64,000 nt of DNA from Bradyrhizobium sp. CCBAU 53340 (GTDB taxonomy: Bacteria; Pseudomonadota; Alphaproteobacteria; Rhizobiales; Xanthobacteraceae): assembly GCF_015291645.1 (NCBI RefSeq), contig NZ_CP030055.1, positions 4,464,001 to 4,528,000 of the forward strand, in the 5' to 3' direction. Below the pieces are notes generated by a model. The model saw only the letters and a program-made list of their open reading frames with translations, did no database searches and was not told where the DNA came from. Positions 49,635 to 59,225 of this stretch are shown piece by piece (the stretch's first letter is position 1; each line of letters starts with the position of its first letter). The translations under genes and the position numbers were made by a program.

Positions 49635-51716
49635 ATGAAAATCGGTACGCTGCTGACCACCGCCATCGTCTCGCTCTCGACCGTCGGCGGCGGCCTCGCA
49701 GTCTACGTCGCCGTGACGAAGTACCAGACGATCGAGCGGATCACGGAGACACAGGGCCGGCTCACGATCGTCCGCGCCGTCAGCGACATCCCGCGTTATC
49801 TCAACCCCGAGCGCGGCTTTGCCACCAACATCCTCTATGGGCCCGCGACCGTCGACCCGGCGCAGCTCGCCGAGCATGACAAGCTGCGCAAGCAGACCGA
49901 CGGCGCCCGCGATCGGATGAATGCGGTGCGCAAGGATTTGCCCGGTCCGTTCGACGACGGCACCACCATCGGCAGCAACATCGACAGCCTCAATGCGAAG
50001 TTCACGGCCCTGCGCGAAGCCGTCGACAAGGCGATCGCGGGACCTGCGGAGGCGCGCAAGGACGCCGCCAGGAAGATCGTCGCGGACAATGCCGTGCTCA
50101 ACGCCGGCGTGACCGCGCTGCTCAACGAGCAGGTCCGCCGCATGGCGATCCTCAACGGCGATGCCTATCGCCAGGCGAGCTATGCCAACATCGCGATGAC
50201 GCTGCGAGACATCGGCGGCCTCAACGCCAGCCTGCACAAGAACCTCGTCGGCTCGAAGAAGGTGGCGACCGACGCAGAGAAGGCCGACATCGCCCGCACC
50301 CAGGGGCGCAACGACCAGCTCGTGATGTCGCTCCAGGAGCTGCGCGGCAACCCGACCACGCCGGCCAATGTCGCATCCGCACTGGAGACGATGAACACCG
50401 ACTATGTCGAGGGCTTCGGCCATGAGCAGAAGCTCGTCAAGGAAGGCGCGGTCAGCGGCAAATACGAGCACGACCTCGCCACCTATTACGCCGCATCGCA
50501 AGTCGGCCTCGGCGCGATCATCGGCGTCCGCGACGCCTTCTATGACAACGCCGAGCAAATTCTCGCCGGCGCCTCCAGCGCCGCGCGTACCAGCTTCACG
50601 ATCGCACTTGCCGGCCTGCTCGCCGTGCTGATCGCGAGCGGCGGCCTCATCGTGATGGTCCGCCGTCGCGTCTGCGTCCCGATCGTCAGCCTGACGACCC
50701 GGATGTCGCGGCTCGCCGACGGCGACGTCGCCGAGGAGATCCCCGGGGCCGAGCGCTCCGACGAGATCGGCGCGATGGCCGCCGCCGTCCAGGTGTTCAA
50801 GGACAACATGATCCGCGCCGACCGGCTTGCCGCCGAGAAGCAGGCCGAGAACGACGGCAAGATGCGCCGCGCCCAGGCGCTCGACGAATTGACCCGCGCC
50901 TTCGAAGCCAAGGTCGGCGAACTTGTCGGCGGCCTGTCGCAGGCGTCCTCCACCATGGAGAGCACCGCACAGTCGATGACCTCGACGGCGGCCCAGACCA
51001 ACAGCCAGGCCGCGGTTGTCGCTGCCGCCTCCGAGCAGACCTCGACCAACGTGCAGACGGTCGCAAGTGCCACCGAAGAGCTGACCTCCTCGATCGCCGA
51101 GATCGGCCGTCAGGTCGCGCAATCGACCGAGATCGCGGCCCGCGCGGTCGACAATGCCCGCCGCACCGGCGACACGGCGCGAGCGCTTGCCGAGGGCGCG
51201 CAGAAGATCGGCGACGTCGTCACGCTGATCCAGAGCATCGCCGAACAGACCAACCTGCTGGCACTCAACGCCACGATCGAGGCCGCCCGTGCCGGCGATG
51301 CCGGCCGCGGCTTTGCAGTCGTCGCGTCCGAGGTGAAGTCGCTGGCCGGCCAGACTGCCAAGGCGACCACCGAGATCTCCGAGCAGATCACGGCGATCCA
51401 GACCGCGAGCGACGAGACCGTGGCCGCGATTCGCAACGTCGCCGACGTGATCGCCGAGATCGACCAGATCGGCACCGCGATTGCGGCCGCGATCGAAGAG
51501 CAGGGATCGGCGACCAAGGAGATCGCCCGCAGCGTCCAGGAAGCCGCCCGCGGCACCCAGGAGGTCAACAGCAACATTTCAGGCGTGCAGCGCGCCGCCG
51601 ACGACACCGGTACGGCCGCGAGGGACGTGCTCAGCGCAGCCGAGCAGCTCTCAACCCAGTCGCGCGACCTCGCCGGCCAGTTCGACCGTTTCCTCGGCGA
51701 GGTCAGGGCGGCTTAG
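49635..51716 (+). CDS. methyl-accepting chemotaxis protein with periplasmic sensor region
   Basis: The 693-residue receptor has TM1 ([20 protein letters not shown]), a large helical periplasmic region (about 30-310) and TM2 ([20 protein letters not shown], about 318-338). A HAMP domain follows ([28 protein letters not shown]), then a long cytoplasmic coiled coil with the signalling tip [20 protein letters not shown]. It senses an unknown ligand and controls CheA/CheW. The Gln/Ala-rich helices flanking the tip should contain methylation sites. No che genes are adjacent. Its stop overlaps the convergent acyltransferase stop by 4 bp. Confidence 0.92.
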   Translation: MKIGTLLTTAIVSLSTVGGGLAVYVAVTKYQTIERITETQGRLTIVRAVSDIPRYLNPERGFATNILYGPATVDPAQLAEHDKLRKQTDGARDRMNAVRKDLPGPFDDGTTIGSNIDSLNAKFTALREAVDKAIAGPAEARKDAARKIVADNAVLNAGVTALLNEQVRRMAILNGDAYRQASYANIAMTLRDIGGLNASLHKNLVGSKKVATDAEKADIARTQGRNDQLVMSLQELRGNPTTPANVASALETMNTDYVEGFGHEQKLVKEGAVSGKYEHDLATYYAASQVGLGAIIGVRDAFYDNAEQILAGASSAARTSFTIALAGLLAVLIASGGLIVMVRRRVCVPIVSLTTRMSRLADGDVAEEIPGAERSDEIGAMAAAVQVFKDNMIRADRLAAEKQAENDGKMRRAQALDELTRAFEAKVGELVGGLSQASSTMESTAQSMTSTAAQTNSQAAVVAAASEQTSTNVQTVASATEELTSSIAEIGRQVAQSTEIAARAVDNARRTGDTARALAEGAQKIGDVVTLIQSIAEQTNLLALNATIEAARAGDAGRGFAVVASEVKSLAGQTAKATTEISEQITAIQTASDETVAAIRNVADVIAEIDQIGTAIAAAIEEQGSATKEIARSVQEAARGTQEVNSNISGVQRAADDTGTAARDVLSAAEQLSTQSRDLAGQFDRFLGEVRAA

Positions 51717-52756
51717 AGCCGCCCCACGACGTCGGCGGCCTTTGCCACCAGCCGCCTGCGGCCGAGATCGATGAAGGGCATCTCGACGAAGCGCCACATC
51801 AGCCAGGCCGCGGGCGTCGTGATCAACAACGCCGCCACGAACAGGATCGCTGCGCGCACCACCGGCTGCTGGTCGAATGGCAACAGACGGGCCGCAATCG
51901 CAAGCCCGATCATGTGCAGAAGATAGAAACTGTAAGATATGCGTCCGTAGAACCGAACGATGCCGAAATCGAACGGTCCGAGCACGGCCAGTTTGCGCGA
52001 ACCGAAGGCGGCAAGATACACGAGCGCCGACGCGCAAAGCGTTTCAAAAGCGATCGTGACTGCGGTCTGCTTGCGAACCGCGACAATGACCATGACGGCG
52101 AACGCAGCAGAGCCGACGACGGTCGCCCGAGACGGCTGCAGCATCGATTGCGATGAATCGCCCGGCAAGGCCCCGCCCGATTGCAGAAGCAGGCCGACCA
52201 CGAAGGCATAGAGTGGCGCAAGATTGGTGGCACCGTCCAGCACGTGCACATAGGGCCCCCAGAACGAGAGCGCGACGAGAATTGCGACTAGGGTCCACAC
52301 CGGGATCGTTCCATGTCGCCTCAGGAGCGCGTGCGACATCAGGATCACCGGAATCGCGACGCATTCCACGGTCAGGGACCACATCACGCCGTTGATGTCG
52401 CTCCTGATGAGCAACGCATTGAGAACAATGTTGAGCGGGTCGAACGAAGGCGGCATCAAGCCCATGTAGAAGCCGACGCTCTGATAGGCCAACGTCAGCA
52501 GCAGGACTGTCGTGACTGCGGCCGGCAGCAGTCTGAACAGACGGTGACGCACGAAGGCAAACGGATCAGAATCGCGATCCAGCGATCGGGCGAGCAGGAA
52601 CCCGCTGAGCACGAAGAACACGACGACCGGTGCCATTCCGGTAGCGATGGTGTCCCAGGACAGCGCGCAGGCATGGAACGCAAGCACCGATACCGCCGCA
52701 TACCCACGCATAGCCTCAAGTCGCGGCAGAAATGCCGAATTTCGATGCCCTTCCAT
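51713..52756 (-). CDS. acyltransferase 3 family membrane protein
   Basis: The 347-residue protein has about ten membrane helices and the acyltransferase-3 signature near the N-terminus: [20 protein letters not shown] (RGYAAV and the HAC histidine), [33 protein letters not shown], and a late [17 protein letters not shown]. These enzymes O-acylate surface polysaccharides such as LPS, Nod factor or exopolysaccharide. No polysaccharide cluster is adjacent, so the target is unknown. The ATG at 52756 ([18 protein letters not shown]) fits the family. Confidence 0.88.
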   Translation of the reverse strand: MEGHRNSAFLPRLEAMRGYAAVSVLAFHACALSWDTIATGMAPVVVFFVLSGFLLARSLDRDSDPFAFVRHRLFRLLPAAVTTVLLLTLAYQSVGFYMGLMPPSFDPLNIVLNALLIRSDINGVMWSLTVECVAIPVILMSHALLRRHGTIPVWTLVAILVALSFWGPYVHVLDGATNLAPLYAFVVGLLLQSGGALPGDSSQSMLQPSRATVVGSAAFAVMVIVAVRKQTAVTIAFETLCASALVYLAAFGSRKLAVLGPFDFGIVRFYGRISYSFYLLHMIGLAIAARLLPFDQQPVVRAAILFVAALLITTPAAWLMWRFVEMPFIDLGRRRLVAKAADVVGRL

Positions 52757-52817
52757 TACACCGAACGATTAACCCGGCAGATCGCGGACGGCAACCACGC
52801 CGGGCACCGCGACGGAC

Positions 52818-53408
52818 TCAATACGGCGGCGCCTTGCGCGCACGCTGCGCTTTCGCGGCCTCGATCCACCACGTCAGATCATCGGCGAAGCGCGGGAACG
52901 CGCGCTCCAGCGCCTTGCCGCCCTCGCCGATCGGCTGGCTTTCGGCCGACAGCGTCTGCGCGATAGGGCCGACACCGATGGTGCTGGAGATCACCACCAT
53001 GCCCATCTCCGACAGCGTGCCGTGCCAGGCCGTCGAGGCGCGCGCGCCGGACAGGCGGCCGGCGGAATAGCTCACGATCGCAGCCGGTCGCCAGAACCAT
53101 TCCTCCAGGAAATGGTCGGTGAGATTCTTCAAGCCCGGCTGAATGCCCCAATTGTATTCGCCGGTGACAAAGACAAAGCCGTCGGCGCCGCGGATCTGGC
53201 CAGCCAGCTTCTCCAGCGCTTCTGGCGCGGCGCCCGCTGGATATTCCTTGTACATGCGGTCGAGCATCGGCAGACCGATCGCCTTGGCGTCGATGAACTC
53301 GACCTCCTCGCCGCGGCTGCGCAGGCGATCGATGACGAAATTCGCAAGACGGATGCCCATGCGGTCGGAACGGTAAGAACCGTAGAGGACGAGGATGCGG
53401 TTGCTCAT
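52818..53408 (-). CDS. NADPH-dependent FMN reductase family protein
   Basis: The 196-residue flavodoxin-fold protein begins MSNRILVLYGSYRSDRMGIR (phosphate-binding GSYRSDRMG) and contains GADGFVFVTGEYNWGIQPGL, then KNLTDHFLEEWFWRPAAIVS, YSAGRLSGARA, and MGMVVISSTIGVGPIAQTL. It is likely an NAD(P)H:FMN or quinone-type oxidoreductase in the cytoplasm. The ATG at 53408 is used. It is in the same orientation as the acyltransferase gene, 61 bp upstream of it. Confidence 0.86.
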   Translation of the reverse strand: MSNRILVLYGSYRSDRMGIRLANFVIDRLRSRGEEVEFIDAKAIGLPMLDRMYKEYPAGAAPEALEKLAGQIRGADGFVFVTGEYNWGIQPGLKNLTDHFLEEWFWRPAAIVSYSAGRLSGARASTAWHGTLSEMGMVVISSTIGVGPIAQTLSAESQPIGEGGKALERAFPRFADDLTWWIEAAKAQRARKAPPY

Positions 53409-53572
53409 GGCCGGCAGGCTAGCACGAAATGGCGCGACAGCCCTCCATCGATTTGCCGCGACGGCGTCTCACCCAACTGGTCGCGGTAGCTTCGCGAGAC
53501 ATCTTCAAGGACGCTCTGAGCGAGCGCGCGAGAAGATGGCGGGCTGACATCACGAACCGCCCAGACAGTCGC

Positions 53573-53776
53573 CTAGTGCGTCGCCCTGTATTTGATGCGG
53601 CGCGGTATCGAGCCGCATGCCAACCGTTCGGCGAGCAGCTTCATGTCCTCGTGGCGACCGCTGCGGATCAGCCTGCCGAACTCTTCAGGGGTAAATGGAA
53701 GGCTGGGATCATCATCGAGCGGACGCCGCATCCGCGGGCCGAAGAACCATCGAACCAGGCTAGCCAGCCGCCGCAT
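53573..53776 (-). CDS. small basic protein, unknown function
   Basis: The 67-residue protein begins MRRLASLVRWFFGPRMRRPL and continues with DDDPSLPFTPEEFGRLIRSG and a helix HEDMKLLAERLACGSIPRRI. GAGGG lies upstream of the ATG at 53776. Composition is protein-like and the N-terminus is amphipathic and basic. No family is recognised. It lies about 125 bp beyond the stop of the FIST chemoreceptor on the same strand. Confidence 0.5.
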   Translation of the reverse strand: MRRLASLVRWFFGPRMRRPLDDDPSLPFTPEEFGRLIRSGRHEDMKLLAERLACGSIPRRIKYRATH

Positions 53777-53901
53777 GTCAATTCCCTCGCGCCAGCAACA
53801 AACCTCTTGCGAGGCATATTGTTCCTGCTAGCGCGAGCGGATTGCAAGACCCAACTGAAGGATCGTCACCAAAATTTGCGGGACCGTCCGGCAGTAGCCC
53901 C

Positions 53902-55917
53902 CTACCCGATCCGCTTGAGCGTCTCGATGTCGTTCATGGCGCTGGTCAATGCGCCATTGCGGTCGCGCACGAAGGTTTCGAGGTCCGCCAGCACGGCGTT
54001 GATCATCTGAAGATTCTTGAACATCTCCTCGATCTGCGCCACGATGCTGTTGTAGCCGTCCTGGGTCTGGATCAACTGGCCCCGGGTCTCGTTGATGTTG
54101 GCTCCGAGCGACTCGAGCGAGGTTTCCATGCCGCCGATCGAGGCATGGGTCCGCGTGAGGCTGCTCCTTGTATCCTGCGCGAGCTTCTTCACCTCGGTTG
54201 CCACCACCGAGAAGCCGCGTCCCGCCTCGCCGGCGCGCGCCGATTCGATGGTTGCGTTGAGCGCGAGCAGATTGGTCTGGCCCGCGATCGTATCGATGAT
54301 CTTCAGGATATCCCGCAGGCCGTTCATCGCCTGGGTGAGGCCGGCGAACTCCTGCGACAGCGCGGTGGTGTCGGTCGCCTTCGCCGCCGACTGTGCGCTG
54401 GTCAGGATGACCGAGCGGATTTCCCTCACCATCGTGTTGATCGAAGCCGTCTGCTGCAGCGCGCCCTCGACCTTTCCACTCAACGTGGCGCTGGCGCTCA
54501 GATATTCCGTCAGACGCTGGACGATGCCGTCCTTGATCTGGTTCAGCAGGACCATGCGGCTGAGGTGGGTGCGCGTGAAATATTCGACGAAATGCGCGTA
54601 GTGGATCGGAAACATCTCGATGAACGGATCGTCCAACGGCTTCTTGCTGACGTCGAAGAACACGATCGCGGTCAGGGTCTGGTTGATGTTGATCCCGAAC
54701 AGCTCGCCGAAGGTGGAAAAGCCGGCGACCGGCATCGGCCACATGTTGCTCATGTTGCGGAGCTGGCTCTCGTTGTTCAACCGGCGCAGGATGCAGTCGT
54801 TGAGGATCGCGCCGATCGCCGGCGGCTTGCCGCGCAGGAAGGCTTCGAGATCGCGTCGCGTCTGGTCCACGAAATCGGTGGCTTCGAGCAGCTCCAGCCT
54901 GTCGCCAGAGTTGACGTCGCAGAAGAAGGAGACGACACCGCTGGCCTGGTCGATGCCTGCGACCGAGCGAACGAACAGGTCCCCGCCAACCTCGATGCCG
55001 AAGGAATACTTCGTCATCATCGACATCAGGTTCGCCGGCGTGGTGTTCAGCGCTTTCGCCACTGCGGAAGCGAACGGCTTGATCTCGCTCCCCTCCATGA
55101 TGCCCGAGGCGGTCCGCCGATCCGGATCGGCGCCCATCACGACGAAGGATTTTCCGGACTTCCTGAAGTTCTGCGTCTTGAAGATGCTGTAGGCCCGTCC
55201 CGGCGCCAGCTTCAGGAAAGCGATGAGGGCGTGGTTTTCGAGAACTCGCCGGCCGTCATAGAGATAGGTGTTCTTGAAATCGAGCTTGCCGCCGGCGGAG
55301 CCGCCGACGAAGGCGCACGGAAACTTGCCGCTCTTGTACACCGCCTCCATGAAATAGTTCTCCGACGCCGACACGCCGTCCACGAGCGCGAAGGCGATCG
55401 TATCGCGAACGTTGACCGCAAAGGGCGTCCTGATCGCCGCGACCTCGCGCGCGATCGCCTCGATGCGCGCGTCATGTGCCTTCGATGGCTCGCCCTTGCG
55501 GATGTCGTCGTTGTGGAGGCTCACACTGTGGATGCTGACCGACTGGAGCAAGTCCGCCGGGAAGATCTGCACGACGACCGACGACCAGCTCGTCCCCGTC
55601 GGCTTGTAGAGCGAGGCCCCTGCCGAGCACAGCTCGCCGGCGCTCGATATCGCGATCACCGGCGTCGAGCCCGCCAGCCTTTGCAGCGACGATACGACGC
55701 GCGCGAAATCGCAATGCGGCGAGATGAACGCGATGGCGAGCGGCGAGCGCGCGCCCTCCACGACGAAGTCACCTTCGGAAATATTTTGCAGCCGGTCGTC
55801 ACTTTCCAGCACCTTGATCGCGCCGGCTTCACGGAAGGCCGGCGCCTCATCGTGGACCTCCGGAACGATCGACGGGGCGGCCTGCTTATGACTTGCCTGA
55901 GAAAACAACGAGAGCAT
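53902..55917 (-). CDS. soluble FIST-domain methyl-accepting chemotaxis-type receptor
   Basis: The 671-residue protein has no membrane helix. Residues about 40-250 form a FIST N domain ([75 protein letters not shown]). Residues about 255-410 form FIST C ([20 protein letters not shown]). The end is a chemoreceptor signalling domain with [22 protein letters not shown] domains are thought to sense small ligands such as amino acids or NO. It would signal from the cytoplasm to CheA. The ATG at 55917 follows AAGGAT. A FixK/FNR-like box lies 164 bp upstream. Confidence 0.88.
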   Translation of the reverse strand: MLSLFSQASHKQAAPSIVPEVHDEAPAFREAGAIKVLESDDRLQNISEGDFVVEGARSPLAIAFISPHCDFARVVSSLQRLAGSTPVIAISSAGELCSAGASLYKPTGTSWSSVVVQIFPADLLQSVSIHSVSLHNDDIRKGEPSKAHDARIEAIAREVAAIRTPFAVNVRDTIAFALVDGVSASENYFMEAVYKSGKFPCAFVGGSAGGKLDFKNTYLYDGRRVLENHALIAFLKLAPGRAYSIFKTQNFRKSGKSFVVMGADPDRRTASGIMEGSEIKPFASAVAKALNTTPANLMSMMTKYSFGIEVGGDLFVRSVAGIDQASGVVSFFCDVNSGDRLELLEATDFVDQTRRDLEAFLRGKPPAIGAILNDCILRRLNNESQLRNMSNMWPMPVAGFSTFGELFGININQTLTAIVFFDVSKKPLDDPFIEMFPIHYAHFVEYFTRTHLSRMVLLNQIKDGIVQRLTEYLSASATLSGKVEGALQQTASINTMVREIRSVILTSAQSAAKATDTTALSQEFAGLTQAMNGLRDILKIIDTIAGQTNLLALNATIESARAGEAGRGFSVVATEVKKLAQDTRSSLTRTHASIGGMETSLESLGANINETRGQLIQTQDGYNSIVAQIEEMFKNLQMINAVLADLETFVRDRNGALTSAMNDIETLKRIG

Positions 55918-56080
55918 GGCAATATCCTTGTTCGACGCGTGAGACGTCTCAAAGGAATGGATTACGGATTCGACATTGCCATCAGGTTATGCCGCGCACG
56001 GCACAACCGCCTTTGTGTTGACGATCTTCACCGTATGACTACGGCGCCGCGGGTTCATGATACCGATCGCGTCGGCGCGT

Positions 56081-56094
56081 TTGATCTAGATCAA
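56081..56094. promoter_or_regulatory. FixK/FNR-type box upstream of the FIST receptor
   Basis: TTGATCTAGATCAA is a perfect 14 bp match to the FNR/FixK consensus TTGAT-N4-ATCAA. Read toward the FIST receptor, a TATCAT -10-like hexamer (56062-56057) begins 18 nt after the box. No such hexamer is evident in the other direction. Oxygen-linked control is therefore inferred for the receptor gene. Confidence 0.6.
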
Positions 56095-56169
56095 TTTTTT
56101 CGCGGCGCAAAGACTCGGCGACGCTGCTGCAATGGTCTTCAGCATCACCCGATGTGTATGCGTCCCGAA

Positions 56170-56367
56170 TCACCGCTCACATCTGCCGATGCACGCAGAT
56201 TTGCCAGCGCTGGTCGGCGAAGCCGACGAAGCGCACGCACGCTTGGCGCGTTCGATGACCGCCTCGATCACTGCGCGCGGCACCGGCTCATTCTTGAAAC
56301 CACGCGCACTGCGGCGCGACTGGACCAGTGTTTCGAATTCCACCTCGGCGCCTCCCTGCCCGTTCAT
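56170..56367 (-). pseudogene. N-terminal remnant of a nitroreductase gene
   Basis: The frame encodes VEFETLVQSRRSARGFKNEP followed by VPRAVIEAVIERAKR, the N-terminus of nitroreductase-family flavoproteins, including the SRRSARGF FMN-phosphate motif. After about 45 residues similarity stops and the frame ends with CASSASPTSAGKSACIGRCE. Neither of the other frames continues the family (no SSxNTQPW segment is seen). The gene is probably truncated. It lies between the FixK-like box and the alpha/beta hydrolase gene. Confidence 0.6.
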
Positions 56368-56468
56368 TCGCCGGCATGGAGATGTAGCGCCTCGCCGGTT
56401 GCCGATGTGGCGCACCGTATCTATGCTAACCGCCAAGCAAGACCAAGAACCCCCGGGAGGACCTGCAA

Positions 56469-57431
56469 ATGCCCGCGCCGCTCGACCCCGTTGTCGCAGA
56501 GATCATTCCGAAGCTGCCGCTGCGCGATCCCGCGACGATGACGCCACAGAGCGCCCGCGAGTCCTTGCGCGCCCTCGCTGCCGCGCGCGCGGCCGTGCCG
56601 CCCCCGCCCGTCGATACCGTGCAGGATATCAAGGTGAAAGGCGGCGCCGACCCGCTCGATGCTCGGGTCTACAAGGTCGGCAGTGCGCCTGCGCCCACTG
56701 TCGTGTTCTTCCATGGTGGCGGCTGGGTCGCGGGCGACCTCGAGACCCACGACCGGCAGGCGCGCAATCTCGCCATCGAGACCGGCGCGGTCGTGGTGTC
56801 CGTCGACTATCGCCGCCCGCCGGAGGTGCGCTTTCCCGGTGCGTTCGAGGATGCCTTCGCGGCGGCGAGCGACGTGTTCAATCGCGTCGGGGAATTTGGC
56901 GGCGATGCCGCGCGGCTCGGCGTTGCCGGCGACAGCGCCGGCGGCAATCTCGCAGCGGCAACCGCTATCGCCTGCCGCGATGCCGGCATCAAGCTCGCCG
57001 CGCAATTGCTGGTCTATCCCGTGACCGACGTCGTGGGCTCCTATGCAGACGCGAGCGAGAACGCACGCTTCCCCTCGCGCGCCGAGAATGCAGAAGGCTA
57101 TTTCCTCTCCCGTGCCGTGATGCAATGGTTCGCCGGCCATTATCTTGCCGACAGCAATCACGCCGCCGACTGGCGGGTCTCGCCGCTCCGCGCCACCTCG
57201 CTCGCGGGCCTTGCGCCGGCGATCGTGACCACCGCCTGGTTCGATCCGCTGCGCGACGAAGGCGCGGCCTATGCGAAAGCGCTGGAGGCCGCCGGCGTGC
57301 GGGTGAAGCATCATGAAGGCGCCGGCCTGATCCACGGCTATTTCGGTCTCGGCGATGCCTCCGAGGTCGCCCGCGCCGAGGCGCAGCGTGCGCGCGCCGA
57401 CTTCAGGGTGTTGCTGGCGCGCGGGATCTGA
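56469..57431 (+). CDS. alpha/beta hydrolase of the hormone-sensitive lipase (GDXG) family
   Basis: The 320-residue cytoplasmic esterase-like protein has the oxyanion motif VVFFHGGGWVAGDLETHDRQ (HGGGW), the nucleophile motif LGVAGDSAGGNLAAATAIAC (GDSAGG), the acid in TTAWFDPLRDEGAAYAKALE and the His in AGLIHGYFGLGD. These form the catalytic triad. The N-terminal cap region is helical. The substrate is an unknown carboxylic ester. GGGAGG lies upstream of the ATG at 56469. It is divergent from the nitroreductase remnant. Confidence 0.91.
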   Translation: MPAPLDPVVAEIIPKLPLRDPATMTPQSARESLRALAAARAAVPPPPVDTVQDIKVKGGADPLDARVYKVGSAPAPTVVFFHGGGWVAGDLETHDRQARNLAIETGAVVVSVDYRRPPEVRFPGAFEDAFAAASDVFNRVGEFGGDAARLGVAGDSAGGNLAAATAIACRDAGIKLAAQLLVYPVTDVVGSYADASENARFPSRAENAEGYFLSRAVMQWFAGHYLADSNHAADWRVSPLRATSLAGLAPAIVTTAWFDPLRDEGAAYAKALEAAGVRVKHHEGAGLIHGYFGLGDASEVARAEAQRARADFRVLLARGI

Positions 57432-57600
57432 TCGCAACCGGGCCGCGGGGGGAATCAGGCAGCGACGGACGATGCCTGGTCAAGGCCAAGCAATCGTCGG
57501 TCGCTGGAAAAAATGCCCCGCGCGCGATTGCGCCTGCTTGATTGCGCCACGATTCCGGGCTCCAATCCCCACGCCATCTTTTTGGTTTAGGGAGACATCC

Positions 57601-57849
57601 ATGATGAAGCGAATTTTCCTCGCCGCGATCGTTGCGACCTTTGCAGCGGGCTCGGCTCTCGCGGACGACACCTGCGAGAGCAAGGCGGTCGGCAAGGACG
57701 GCAAGGCGCTCGCCGGCGCTGCCAAGACCTCGTTCATGAAGAAGTGCAAGCAAGACGCCTGCGCGCCGAAGGCCGTCGGATCCGACGGCAAGCCGCTCGC
57801 CGGTGCCGCCAAGAACAGTTTCATGAAGAAGTGCGAGATGGGCGCGTAG
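57601..57849 (+). CDS. PsiF repeat family exported protein
   Basis: The 82-residue protein has a signal peptide (MMKRIFLAAIVATFAAGSAL, cleavage after ALA). Two near-identical PsiF repeats follow: ESKAVGKDGKALAGAAKTSF MKKCKQDA and PKAVGSDGKPLAGAAKNSFM KKCEMGA, each with Cys and a KK(C) end. PsiF was named as phosphate-starvation inducible in E. coli; the role is unknown. AGGGAG precedes the ATG at 57601. It is probably periplasmic. Confidence 0.88.
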   Translation: MMKRIFLAAIVATFAAGSALADDTCESKAVGKDGKALAGAAKTSFMKKCKQDACAPKAVGSDGKPLAGAAKNSFMKKCEMGA

Positions 57850-57896
57850 CCGCTCCGAATTCACTGCTTCTTTAACGAGCAATCGCTCCACCAAAC

Positions 57897-57952
57897 TCGT
57901 CATGCCCGGGCAGAAGCGCGAAGCCAGTCTTCGCGCGAGATGTCCCGGGTAT
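57897..57952. repeat. short interspersed palindrome
   Basis: TCGTCATGCCCGGGCAGAAG ... GAGATGTCCCGGGTAT pairs CCCGGG arms around a GCGCGAAG...CTTCGCGC inner stem. It is of a type widely repeated between genes in Bradyrhizobium and sits between psiF and the asparaginase gene. Confidence 0.6.
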
Positions 57953-58125
57953 CTCGTTCTTGCTTTCGAATACAGGGGCGAAGACCTTTCGCCGCCATCC
58001 TGCACGCGCCGAGCGCGCAAGCCAATCTCATCGCCACCCTAGACAGAACGGCTCGGCTGTCGGATCATGTCCGTGCTGAGCGAACAGGGGCGCATCGAAG
58101 AGGCTTCCAGGAAAGGGTGGTCGAG

Positions 58126-59217
58126 ATGTTGCAGTTTCGAGTGCGTGATCACATGATGGCGACGATGGGCGTGCTGTTTGCACTGCTCGTCAGTCTTGAC
58201 GTTGCGAACGCAAGGGGCCCCGGCCTGCCCAATGTCATGGTTCTCGCAACCGGTGGCACGATCGCCGGCAGCGGGGCGAGCAGCACCACGGTGGTCGGTT
58301 ACACCGCAGCCACAGTCGGCATCGAGACCCTGCTCAACGCCGTCCCCGAACTGAAGACGGTAGCCAACGTCAAGGGCGAGCAGGTTTTCCAGATCGCCAG
58401 CGAGAACATGAACAACGACTACTGGCTGAAGCTCGCCAAGCGCGTCAACACGCTGCTCGCGCAGGACGACGTCGACGGGATCGTGATCACGCACGGAACC
58501 GATACGATCGAGGAGACCAGCTATTTCCTGGACCTCGTCGTCAAGAGCAAGAAGCCTGTCGTCATCGTCGGCGCGATGCGGCCGTCGACGGCGATCAGCG
58601 CGGATGGGCCGATCAACCTGTTCAATGCGGTGATCCTCGCAGGCAGCGAGGAGGCCGTCGGCAAGGGCGTGCTGGTTGCTCTCAACGATCAGATCAACGC
58701 GGCGCGCGACGTCACCAAGAACAACACCTCGACGGCAGACACCTTCCGCACGCCCGAGCTCGGCTTTCTCGGCTACATGCAGGGCAACAAGCCCTATTTC
58801 TATCGTCAATCGACCCGGCGGCACACGGCGGATTCCGAATTCGACGTCTCCAACCTCGATACCCTGCCGCAGGTCGATATCGTCTACGGCTACGCCAACA
58901 TGAACCGGGTCGCGATCGACGCTTTTGTCGCCGCGGGCGCCAAGGGGATCGTGCATGCCGGCGTCGGTGACGGCAGCCTGGCCCGGCCCGCGGTCGAGCC
59001 GGCGCTCGATGAGGCTCGCAAGAAGGGTGTCGTGATCGTCAGGAGCAGCCGTGTCGGCAACGGCATCGTCGCGCGCAACGGCGAAGCCAAGGACGACGAG
59101 CACGACTTCGTCGTCTCCGATACGCTCAATCCGCAGAAGGCCCGAATCCTGCTGATGCTGGCGCTGACCAAGACATCAGACACCAAGGAAATCCAGCGGA
59201 TGTTCTACACCTACTAG
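58126..59217 (+). CDS. ansB: periplasmic type II L-asparaginase
   Basis: The 363-residue protein has a signal peptide (MMATMGVLFALLVSLDVANA) and the asparaginase core: VMVLATGGTIAGSG with the first catalytic Thr, VDGIVITHGTDTIEETSYFL with the second Thr-Lys-Asp loop, VIVGAMRPSTAISADGPINL, and GKGVLVALNDQINAARDVTK. It hydrolyses asparagine (and often glutamine) to the acid and ammonia outside the cytoplasm. The ATG at 58126 is taken from the ribosome site GGAAAGGG; an internal ATG nearer the signal peptide is possible. It is convergent with the MBL gene. Confidence 0.9.
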   Translation: MLQFRVRDHMMATMGVLFALLVSLDVANARGPGLPNVMVLATGGTIAGSGASSTTVVGYTAATVGIETLLNAVPELKTVANVKGEQVFQIASENMNNDYWLKLAKRVNTLLAQDDVDGIVITHGTDTIEETSYFLDLVVKSKKPVVIVGAMRPSTAISADGPINLFNAVILAGSEEAVGKGVLVALNDQINAARDVTKNNTSTADTFRTPELGFLGYMQGNKPYFYRQSTRRHTADSEFDVSNLDTLPQVDIVYGYANMNRVAIDAFVAAGAKGIVHAGVGDGSLARPAVEPALDEARKKGVVIVRSSRVGNGIVARNGEAKDDEHDFVVSDTLNPQKARILLMLALTKTSDTKEIQRMFYTY

Positions 59218-59225
59218 GGTGTCGG

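Noticed and set aside
53842..56541. 899-codon plus-strand open frame across the FIST receptor
   Set aside because: It is an antisense shadow of the FIST-MCP gene and crosses unrelated intergenic sequence; no motif supports it.
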